Positions 5,320 to 11,368 of a stretch of DNA of 11,368 nt are shown one piece after another (the first letter of the stretch is position 1; each line of letters starts with the position of its first letter). The notes below the pieces were generated by a model. That model was given only the letters and a program-made list of their open reading frames with translations. It made no database searches and was not told the origin of the DNA. Both the position numbers and the translations under genes were made by a program. Origin of the DNA: Bacillota bacterium (GTDB lineage Bacteria > Bacillota > Clostridia > Lachnospirales > Lachnospiraceae); contig JAEWRS010000372.1 in assembly GCA_023398855.1 (NCBI GenBank), forward strand, positions 1 through 11,368, read 5' to 3'.

Positions 5320-5690
5320 TTGCTTTTCCTCCAGAATAATGATTTCGTTTTTCCGTTCCTTAAAAGGAATCCACAATTCTACATAAGAGATATCAGATGT
5401 AACAAATCCACAAACAACGTATTCCCGTACAAGCATTTGCCACTTTGCATATAGGGAATTTTCTCTCCCTTTTCTCACCTCTGCACCAACAAAATAACTG
5501 GAATAGCCTCTTGGGGCATCGCCTTCATAGGAGACACCAATCCACCGTCCCTGTGGGATATAGGAGATATTCGGGAGAGCCTTGAAAAACCTGTCCCAAA
5601 TATCACCAACCTCGTCTACACCAGTTCTTTCGCCAAACATTTTGCCGTGTCTGCTCTTTTTATTTGATGTGTGATATATATAAATACACT
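5320..5690 (-). pseudogene. GyrI/AraC-type effector-binding domain remnant
   Basis: Upstream of and in frame with the PNPOx-like gene. The stretch from TSNKK (about 5675) through residues VGDIWDRFFKAL, GRWIGVSYEGD and YFVGAEV matches the first half of the GyrI-like small-molecule-binding domain that follows AraC-type or stands alone. YAKWQMLVREYVVCGF is its middle strand. The domain then jumps to ISYVELWIPFKERK, its usual last strand, so about 40 to 50 residues seem deleted between them. The N-terminal end and a ribosome-binding site are missing. I read it as a decayed neighbour whose frame happens to stay open into the next gene, though a chimeric protein is not excluded. Confidence 0.6.
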
Positions 5691-5805
5691 CCAGCGCAAT
5701 TTTTCACATAATCATAAGATATCGTCCATAAAAGGCGTAACTCTGGAAAGTACCGTTAAACCGCTTTACAAAAGGGGTAAGGGGATAAGTTTGCCTACAT
5801 CATAT

Positions 5806-7842
5806 TTATTTACCCGAAAATTGCACTTTATCACCAGGACGAGCGCTCAGTCCGGCCAATGCATCTTCTGTCGAGAAAATTTCAGTGAGTCTGGAAAGCT
5901 CCATCTTAATTGCTTCATCAATATCAACCTTTTCCTGTGCAGCCATAAGTTCATTTACAACTTTAATGGCCATAGGTGCCTTGGATTTAAGAATTGATAT
6001 TGTTTGCTTTGCCAAATCTTCCTCTACTCCAGAAGGGAACTCCCCGCCAAGAATCTTGTCCAGGTTCTTTTCATTAACAACTTCAGCTAATTTGATGAAA
6101 GACAAATCATTCCTTTCATTCTTGTATTTGTCAGGAATCTTTGAGGCAACTAGCTTTTCTACCGCTGATTCAATTTCAGGTATTGTCGTCATTACAGTAA
6201 TAATACCCAGCTTTTCAGCATCTTTGGCACGGATAGTCTTGCCTGTAAGCACATAATATTTTGCAAGATCTTTTCCGATAATTCTGGCTGAACGGATCAT
6301 TCCGCCAAGTCCGGGATAAATGCCAATTCCTGTTTCAGGGAAACCAAAGCTCGCACCTTCTGTTCCTACAATAGCCTGGCATGCAAGTGCCAGTTCACTT
6401 CCGCCTCCCAGAGAAAGGCCAGCCACAATAGCAACAGTGGGTTTTTTACAAGTTTCAATCCTACGGAGCAGGCTATGTCCGTCACTGGTGAAAGATACAT
6501 TTTTATCAATAGCATTGTTGCGGATGTTATCAATAAAAAATTTAATATCAGCACCAGCCACAAAAGATTTTCCTGCCCCCTTAAATGCAATCGCCTTGAT
6601 GCTGCCGTCTTTTTCAGCTGCAGTAAATTTTTCATTTAATTGAGCAACTGACACCACATTCAAGGCATTCATTGCCTCCGGTCGATTCAGCGTAATATAA
6701 GCAATTCCATTCTTGATATTCATATCAACATAAGAAAACTCAAAAGGTTTTCCAAGATCAGCCTGTTTTTTCAGATTCTCAGCAATAGGGAATCCAGGAT
6801 ACTTTTTGCTGATTGCCTCCACACATCTGTAGATCTTATGAATCCCCACCCGATTGATCAGTTCAAATGGTCCAAATCGCCACCTTAGTCCAATCTTAGC
6901 ACCACGGTCGCAATCCTCCTTGGAGCAAACACCTTCATCGACCATCTCACAGGCAACTCCTAGCACTACTCCATATAGATAATCGGTTATAGACTCAATT
7001 TGGGATTCCTCAATATCACCAGATAAATCCCATAATTCTTTGGAATCGGCCTGTTTCCGCAGCAGGTCAGGTGTTTTATAAAACTCACTCATATCCTTAC
7101 CCAAGGTGTCGGAAGAATTTGCAGCAATAGGGATACCGGTAACATTCATCAGTTCAAATGGTCCCATTCCGATTGAAAATGCATCTTTTGCTGCTTTTTC
7201 AATTGTAGGGATATTAGCAATACCTTCCTCCAGAATACGGACCGCGGATGTCAGGAAGGGAACAAAGAAACGGTTAACCGCAAAGCCAGGAGAGTCTTTA
7301 ACCAGAATATTCATTTTTCCATGTAACTTACCGATCAAATCTGTAAGTACTATTGTTTCTTCGCTGGTGCCCTCATGAGTAATAATCTCCAAAAGACGAT
7401 TTTTAGCAGGCGGGTAAAAATAATGCATTCCCACTACTCTGTCTGGTCTTTCGGTTACTAAGGCAAGATCTTTCACATAAAAACCGGACGTATTTGTTGC
7501 CAAAATAGTTTTGGGCGAACAAATGTTATCAAGCTGTCTCAGGAGATCAGACTTAACCTTTTTGTCTTCAAATACAGCCTCAACAACAAGGTCCATATCT
7601 TTCAGTTCTTCATAATCAGGCGTCCCATGAATTCTTTCCATTGTCGCAGTCATCTGTTCCTCTTTCAGGGTTCCACGGTCCACACCCTGCAGAAGTGCTT
7701 TTTTAATGATGTTTAATCCACGGTCAACCATTTCCTGATTCAGGTCAACAAGTGTCACCATTAGACCTTCCTGTGCCATTTTTTGTGCGATGCCAACCCC
7801 CATATTACCGGCACCTACAACGCCAACATGATATGCAGCCAT
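5806..7842 (-). CDS. 3-hydroxyacyl-CoA dehydrogenase / enoyl-CoA hydratase fusion
   Basis: A 678-residue bifunctional enzyme that hydrates a trans-2-enoyl-CoA (such as crotonyl-CoA) and oxidises the (S)-3-hydroxyacyl-CoA with NAD, or runs both in reverse, in fatty-acid or butyrate-type metabolism. Order is the reverse of FadB. First comes the NAD domain (GAGNMG at 10-15; catalytic Ser119, His140, Glu152, Asn190). Two copies of the HCDH C-terminal helical domain follow, with GMGPFELMN (225-233) and RFGPFELIN (322-330). The crotonase domain starts near 372, with oxyanion-loop GKSFVAGADI (424-433) and both catalytic glutamates, Glu483 (GGGSE) and Glu503 (GFPE). All key residues are present. AGGAGG at 7851-7856 sets the start. 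It appears monocistronic. HCDH-ECH order is known from archaeal and some bacterial enzymes. Confidence 0.95.
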   Translation of the reverse strand: MAAYHVGVVGAGNMGVGIAQKMAQEGLMVTLVDLNQEMVDRGLNIIKKALLQGVDRGTLKEEQMTATMERIHGTPDYEELKDMDLVVEAVFEDKKVKSDLLRQLDNICSPKTILATNTSGFYVKDLALVTERPDRVVGMHYFYPPAKNRLLEIITHEGTSEETIVLTDLIGKLHGKMNILVKDSPGFAVNRFFVPFLTSAVRILEEGIANIPTIEKAAKDAFSIGMGPFELMNVTGIPIAANSSDTLGKDMSEFYKTPDLLRKQADSKELWDLSGDIEESQIESITDYLYGVVLGVACEMVDEGVCSKEDCDRGAKIGLRWRFGPFELINRVGIHKIYRCVEAISKKYPGFPIAENLKKQADLGKPFEFSYVDMNIKNGIAYITLNRPEAMNALNVVSVAQLNEKFTAAEKDGSIKAIAFKGAGKSFVAGADIKFFIDNIRNNAIDKNVSFTSDGHSLLRRIETCKKPTVAIVAGLSLGGGSELALACQAIVGTEGASFGFPETGIGIYPGLGGMIRSARIIGKDLAKYYVLTGKTIRAKDAEKLGIITVMTTIPEIESAVEKLVASKIPDKYKNERNDLSFIKLAEVVNEKNLDKILGGEFPSGVEEDLAKQTISILKSKAPMAIKVVNELMAAQEKVDIDEAIKMELSRLTEIFSTEDALAGLSARPGDKVQFSGK

Positions 7843-7864
7843 TTAAAAATCCTCCTATGTATTT

Positions 7865-7880
7865 TTATTTTTAAAAATAA
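7865..7880. repeat. AT-only 16-bp palindrome in acyl-CoA enzyme leader
   Basis: TTATTTTTAAAAATAA is a perfect palindrome, located between the putative -10 box and the ribosome-binding site of the fusion enzyme. It could be an operator. Its A/T-only content in AT-rich DNA makes chance quite possible. Confidence 0.3.
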
Positions 7881-8073
7881 TAACCCCAAGTAATTATCAC
7901 AAATTATACCACTCTTCTTTAAATGCTTTATATACATTATATAGACAGCAAGGTGTCTTATGGAAAGTGTAGCACACCATTTTCGCATTATCAACATAGT
8001 GTCTGAAAAATATCCCATCATTTTTGATGGTGGGTGGACTTATTCACAATTTCTTTTTTTGAAAACCCTTCCA

Positions 8074-8220
8074 TTATCTCCGAAGAGAGACATGATTTTT
8101 ACTACTCAGGTGAACCAGTAAAATCACACCCTGTATCTTCAAATCCATCCCAACTATTTCTGTGATGGCAGAAAAAAACTCGCTCTTATCATTGCAATAT
8201 AAAAAGCAACGTGATAACAT
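8074..8220 (-). CDS. 48-aa ORF, unrecognised, possibly a gene relic
   Basis: Open frame from ATG at 8220, beginning MLSRCFLYCNDKSEFF and continuing through AITEIVGMDLKIQGVILL to LRR and TAA. The composition (acidic and hydrophobic residues mixed, a long hydrophobic run) looks protein-like rather than random. There is no ribosome-binding site before the ATG, and the upstream DNA is the control region of the UvrA-like gene, so it is more likely an eroded gene end than an active gene. No family recognised. Confidence 0.25.
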   Translation of the reverse strand: MLSRCFLYCNDKSEFFSAITEIVGMDLKIQGVILLVHLSSKNHVSLRR

Positions 8221-8222
8221 AT

Positions 8223-8246
8223 AGTTAACCCACCCATATATTAACT
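8223..8246. promoter_or_regulatory. Candidate operator of the UvrA-like/MarR operon
   Basis: AGTTAA (8223-8228) and TTAACT (8241-8246) form an inverted repeat with 12 bases between. It lies about 30 bases before the start at 8276 and overlaps possible promoter elements (TTAACC at 8225-8230 with TATCAT at 8248-8253, 17-base spacer). MarR proteins commonly bind such repeats at their own operon; that this MarR binds here is inference. Confidence 0.45.
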
Positions 8247-8275
8247 GTATCATATAAAAACAGCGAGGTAAAAGA

Positions 8276-10537
8276 ATGTCTGATCATTATATTAAGGTAT
8301 CAGGTGCAAGGGAACGAAATCTAAAAAATATAAATGTTCTGATACCCAAAAAAAAAATCACGGTTTTTACAGGTGTTTCCGGTTCAGGGAAATCATCTTT
8401 GGTATTTGATACAATAGCGGCAGAGTCCCAAAGACAATTAAATGAAACTTACACCAGTTTTATCCGCCACCGTATGCCACATTACGGAAAGCCCGATGTG
8501 GACAGTATCGAAAATTTGTCCGTAGCCTTTATTATTAATCAAAAACGATTAGGCGGTAATGCCCGTTCAACGGTTGGGACAATTACTGATATTTATTCTG
8601 TATTACGTTTATTGTTTTCCCGTACAGGTGAACCATTTGTAGGTTATTCCGACGTTTTTTCGTTTAACAATCCGTCTGGAATGTGTGAACATTGTGAGGG
8701 CCTGGGGAAAATTGAAACCATTGATATGGAAAGGCTGTTAGATAAGAATAAATCCTTACATGAGGGAGCTATCCGTTTTCCAACTTTTGAACCCGGAGGC
8801 TGGCGATTAACCCGCTATATTTATTCAGGCTTTTTTGATAACAATAAAAAATTGAAAGACTATTCTTCCGAGGAATTGGAGCTGTTGCTTTACGGTGACG
8901 GGATTAAGGTCAAAAATCCCACTCCCGAATGGCATAAAACCTCATTGTATGAGGGGTTGTTTCCACGCATTGAACGGAGTTTTCTTAAAAAAGAAGATGG
9001 CGAAAAGGTCAGATATGGAAAAGAAATCGAGGGGTTTATTGTAAAACAGGCTTGCCCTCACTGTCATGGAACGCGCTTGAATGATAACGTATTATCTTGT
9101 AAAGTGAATGGTAAAAATATAGCGGAATGTGCGGATATGCAGATAAATGAGCTTTTGGATTTTGTCAGGTCCGTTCATGCTCCCGTCGCTGCTACCATTG
9201 TTTCAGAACTTGTAAACAGGATTCAGCACATGATATCTATAGGGCTGGGCTATTTAAGTTTAAGCAGAGAAACAGCTACACTTTCAGGCGGGGAGTCACA
9301 AAGAATTAAAATGGTTAGCCAGCTTGGCAGCAGCTTGACTGACCTCACTTACATTTTTGACGAACCAAGTATGGGGCTTCATCCTCATGACATAAGCAAA
9401 ATTAATGAGCTTATGAGGTTATTGCGTGACAAAGGGAACACTGTTCTGATCGTAGAGCATGACCCGGACATGATAAAAATTGCAGATCATATTATTGATA
9501 TGGGGCCAGGTGCGGGAACCCACGGAGGGGAAATTGTATATCAAGGAAACTTAGATGGTCTTAAAGCAGCGGATACTATCACAGGAAAGTATTTATCCTA
9601 TTGCCCCAAATTAAAACCTGATACACGTGTCCCCAAAGGTTGGCTTTCTATTCACAATACAACACTGCACAATTTAAAAAATCTTTCAGTTGAAATACCA
9701 AAAGGAGTTATGACTGTTGTAACCGGGGTTGCCGGCTCAGGAAAAAGTACGCTAATTAATGGAGTATTGCCACGGCTGTATCCTGAAACTGTTTTTATTG
9801 ACCAAAAAGGGATTCAAGCATCAAAACGTTCCAACATAGCGACCTTTACGGGTATCTTTGACATGATCAGAAAACTATTTGCAAAAAGGAACGGTGTAAG
9901 TGCCTCCCTATTCAGTTTCAATTCACAAGGTGCTTGTCCTGCCTGCAAAGGTCTGGGAGTCACTTATACAGATTTGGCATTTATGGATACAATCGTTACC
10001 GTATGTGAGGAATGTCACGGAAACCGTTATACGGACGAAGTGCTTGCCTATCAGCTAAGAGGAAAGAATATCGCCGATGTTCTTAAAATGACGGTCACAG
10101 AAGCCTTAGAATTTTTTCAGGAAAAAGAAATCGTTACAGTACTAAAACGGCTTTCAGACGTAGGGATCACTTATGTTTCTTTAGGACAACCATTAAATAC
10201 GCTTTCAGGTGGTGAATTACAGCGAATTAAACTTGCTTCTGAACTTGAAAACGGTGGTCAGATTTATGTTTTGGACGAGCCTTCAACAGGCTTGCATATG
10301 GCTGATATCAAACAGTTGATTCATGTAATGAATCGCCTTGTAGAACAAAATTCCACTCTTATTGTCATAGAACACAATTTGGATATTATCTGCCAGGCTG
10401 ATTGGATTATTGATTTAGGCCCCTATGCAGGACAGAATGGTGGTAAGATTATGTTTACAGGATTGCCAAAGGATTTAATCAATTGTCAGGATTCTTTAAC
10501 AGGAAAGCACCTGAAAAAGTATATGTATGAAAAATAG
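8276..10537 (+). CDS. UvrA-like double ABC ATPase (drug-resistance type)
   Basis: A 753-residue cytoplasmic protein of the UvrA superfamily, without membrane segments. Two ATPase heads are complete: Walker A GVSGSGKS (33-40) and GVAGSGKS (484-491); signatures LSGGESQ (336-342) and LSGGELQ (643-649); Walker B IFDEPS (360-365) and VLDEPS (665-670); H-loop His395 and His700. Zinc-finger halves CEHC (137-140)/CPHC (260-263) and CPAC (554-557)/CEEC (577-580) are present. Genuine UvrA has about 940 residues; this one is shorter mainly in the first half, where UvrB-binding and insertion domains normally lie. It thus belongs with the short UvrA-like proteins such as DrrC, linked to resistance against DNA-binding drugs. 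The start at 8276 has GAGG at 8265-8268. It is followed after 12 bases by a MarR regulator, suggesting drug-controlled expression. A general repair role seems less likely. Confidence 0.93.
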   Translation: MSDHYIKVSGARERNLKNINVLIPKKKITVFTGVSGSGKSSLVFDTIAAESQRQLNETYTSFIRHRMPHYGKPDVDSIENLSVAFIINQKRLGGNARSTVGTITDIYSVLRLLFSRTGEPFVGYSDVFSFNNPSGMCEHCEGLGKIETIDMERLLDKNKSLHEGAIRFPTFEPGGWRLTRYIYSGFFDNNKKLKDYSSEELELLLYGDGIKVKNPTPEWHKTSLYEGLFPRIERSFLKKEDGEKVRYGKEIEGFIVKQACPHCHGTRLNDNVLSCKVNGKNIAECADMQINELLDFVRSVHAPVAATIVSELVNRIQHMISIGLGYLSLSRETATLSGGESQRIKMVSQLGSSLTDLTYIFDEPSMGLHPHDISKINELMRLLRDKGNTVLIVEHDPDMIKIADHIIDMGPGAGTHGGEIVYQGNLDGLKAADTITGKYLSYCPKLKPDTRVPKGWLSIHNTTLHNLKNLSVEIPKGVMTVVTGVAGSGKSTLINGVLPRLYPETVFIDQKGIQASKRSNIATFTGIFDMIRKLFAKRNGVSASLFSFNSQGACPACKGLGVTYTDLAFMDTIVTVCEECHGNRYTDEVLAYQLRGKNIADVLKMTVTEALEFFQEKEIVTVLKRLSDVGITYVSLGQPLNTLSGGELQRIKLASELENGGQIYVLDEPSTGLHMADIKQLIHVMNRLVEQNSTLIVIEHNLDIICQADWIIDLGPYAGQNGGKIMFTGLPKDLINCQDSLTGKHLKKYMYEK

Positions 10538-10549
10538 GAGGTTAATTTC

Positions 10550-10972
10550 ATGGCTATAAAGGAATTAGAGGAAAGCTATGTTCCCTTTCAATGTATGATT
10601 GTATCAGATTCAAATCGGTTCAATGTTGAGGGAGTTTCAACGGCACAATACTATATACTTGATGCGTTGAATAAGCAGGGGGCGAAAACCACGAAAGAAC
10701 TTGCTGAAATGAAAGGTATCTCGCAATCTGGAATCTCAAAATTAACAAAGCGTTTGCTGGAAAAAAAGTATATTATTCAGGAAAGACAGATAAAGGACCG
10801 CCGCTCTTATAATATTGTACTTACCAAAGAAGGAAAAGCGTTTTTAAATCGTGTTGAGGATTTTGGAAATGAAATTATGAACCTAATTGAAGAAGCCTTA
10901 ACAGAGGAAGAAGTACATGCTTTTTCAATAATGTGCAAAAGGATTACTAGCTTATACGCAGAAAGGCAATAG
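10550..10972 (+). CDS. MarR-family transcriptional regulator
   Basis: A 140-residue winged-helix regulator, probably a dimer. The DNA-binding part runs from about 30 to 97: STAQYYILDAL helix, TTKELAEMKGISQSGISKLT as helix-turn-helix (47-66), and the wing QIKDRRSYNIVLTKEGK with the family's DRR at 83-85. The terminal helices (1-20, 100-138) would form the dimer interface. It lies 12 bases after the UvrA-like gene; its AGGAGG overlaps the TAG of that gene, so the two are surely cotranscribed and probably coupled. The likely job is repression of this operon, relieved by a small aromatic or antibiotic ligand, with the repeat at 8223-8246 as candidate operator. Ligand unknown. The last 26 bases overlap the convergent ORF. 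Confidence 0.93.
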   Translation: MAIKELEESYVPFQCMIVSDSNRFNVEGVSTAQYYILDALNKQGAKTTKELAEMKGISQSGISKLTKRLLEKKYIIQERQIKDRRSYNIVLTKEGKAFLNRVEDFGNEIMNLIEEALTEEEVHAFSIMCKRITSLYAERQ

Positions 10973-11368
10973 ACATACTTAGCAGAATACCCGAAAGTAT
11001 CTGCCCTGTGGTAGTATTAATAATAAATATCTTTGAACCTAAATCATATTTGCCGCCGATGTCACTGAGAATGATCTCTCGAAACAGCCGCTGGATATCA
11101 ATCTTTACGGCTTGGTACAGCCTGCGGGTGCAGTTGTGTATATCGGTATTATTGGCAAGTGCGGCAGGATAGGTTTGCTCCATAGGGCGGAAATTCCACG
11201 AAAATGAGTAAACCTCTGTATCGGCTATGCCTTTTAAACAACTCTCCACAAAATGAATCTCGTCTTGGTTATTTTCACTGTAGAAATCCTCATACACAAC
11301 AAGTAGCTCAGACTCAAATCTCAAGAGGTGATACAGTTCCATGGCAATCACCATGCACTTAGTTACAT
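10947..11368 (-). CDS. Unrecognised protein, 5' end outside window
   Basis: An open frame that remains open to the window edge. In-frame ATGs at 11354 and 11342 lack good ribosome-binding sites, so the true start is probably beyond 11368. Visible residues include MELYHLLRFESELLVVYEDF and an acidic stretch; later come a Trp/Pro-containing segment (SWNFRPMEQTYPAAL), a basic helix-like stretch (RRLYQAVKIDIQRLFREI) and a hydrophobic tail (QILSGILLSMSIAFL) that might be a membrane segment. It overlaps the end of the MarR gene by 26 bases, convergently. I recognise no family. The base composition of the 11041-11240 part looks more GC-rich than its surroundings. Because the overlapped tail may be non-native, truncation or frameshift near 11030 is possible. 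Confidence 0.5.
   Translation of the reverse strand, partial: VTKCMVIAMELYHLLRFESELLVVYEDFYSENNQDEIHFVESCLKGIADTEVYSFSWNFRPMEQTYPAALANNTDIHNCTRRLYQAVKIDIQRLFREIILSDIGGKYDLGSKIFIINTTTGQILSGILLSMSIAFLRIS
10982..11004. repeat. Hairpin just after the MarR gene
   Basis: GCAG-A-ATAC and GTATCTGC pair around the loop CCGAAA with one bulged A (8 base pairs). It begins 10 bases after the MarR stop and would be a natural place for a terminator, but no T-run follows on the plus strand, so ordinary intrinsic termination is doubtful. Confidence 0.35.

Larger units (their letters stand above)
7843..8275. other. Divergent intergenic region, acyl-CoA enzyme / UvrA-like gene
   Basis: This 433-base spacer separates divergent genes. 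On the minus strand, two TATAAT boxes (7904-7909 and 7937-7942) lie upstream of the acyl-CoA enzyme, without convincing -35 boxes. A 16-bp AT-only palindrome (7865-7880) sits in its leader, and AGACA...TGTCT arms (7943-7958) abut one -10 box. A CCATCA/TGATGG hairpin lies at 8015-8030. A 48-codon minus-strand frame (8074-8220) may be a gene relic. The UvrA-side control region is at 8193-8270. Confidence 0.5.

Noticed and set aside
5671..5997. Plus-strand open frame of 108 codons
   Set aside because: Its second half is antisense to the C-terminal end of the acyl-CoA fusion enzyme, it has no ribosome-binding site and the translation has no protein-like pattern.
7815..8021. Minus-strand frame of 68 codons overlapping the start of the acyl-CoA enzyme
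   Set aside because: No ribosome-binding site, runs through the promoter area and the leader palindrome, and overlaps a gene start that has a perfect AGGAGG.

Overview
The window looks like a chromosomal segment of a low-GC anaerobic Firmicute, most likely class Clostridia. The basis is the AT-rich intergenic DNA, consensus AGGAGG ribosome-binding sites, sigma-A-type promoters, and family relationships (a clostridial NADP-type secondary alcohol dehydrogenase and a reversed HCDH-ECH acyl-CoA enzyme). I cannot name a species. No tRNA, rRNA, CRISPR array or intact mobile element was seen.

Layout. 1-653 (-): 5' two thirds of a zinc secondary alcohol dehydrogenase with a near-consensus promoter. 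654-1135: non-coding, holding a decayed IS256-family transposase fragment. 1136-1411 (+): 91-aa protein resembling a small family I associate with phages and mobile elements. 1585-2484 (-): GNAT acetyltransferase. 2663-3238 (-): small lipoprotein. 3239-4177: unusual stretch with an HPt-like remnant, small overlapping minus-strand reading frames (one with an in-frame TGA), an intrinsic terminator, and two tiny peptides with good ribosome-binding sites ahead of it. 4178-4768 (+): second small lipoprotein with a Ca-binding-like loop. 4828-5319 (-): PNPOx-like flavoprotein, fused in frame to the remnant of a GyrI/AraC-type effector-binding domain (5320 to about 5690). 5806-7842 (-): 678-aa 3-hydroxyacyl-CoA dehydrogenase/enoyl-CoA hydratase. 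8276-10537 and 10550-10972 (+): UvrA-like double ABC ATPase followed by a MarR regulator. 10947-11368 (-): convergent unrecognised ORF running off the window.

How the genes relate. The clearest functional unit is the UvrA-like/MarR pair, whose spacing indicates an operon and which resembles drug-inducible self-protection modules. The acyl-CoA enzyme would run two consecutive steps between crotonyl-CoA-type and acetoacetyl-CoA-type intermediates, and the alcohol dehydrogenase reduces or oxidises small ketones and alcohols; a link between these two is only inference. Much of the rest is accessory DNA in which whole genes alternate with decaying ones (transposase, HPt, effector-binding domain, small cassette). 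I found no convincing wholly new system. The best candidate for one is the tiny-ORF/terminator/small-ORF arrangement at 3484-3993.
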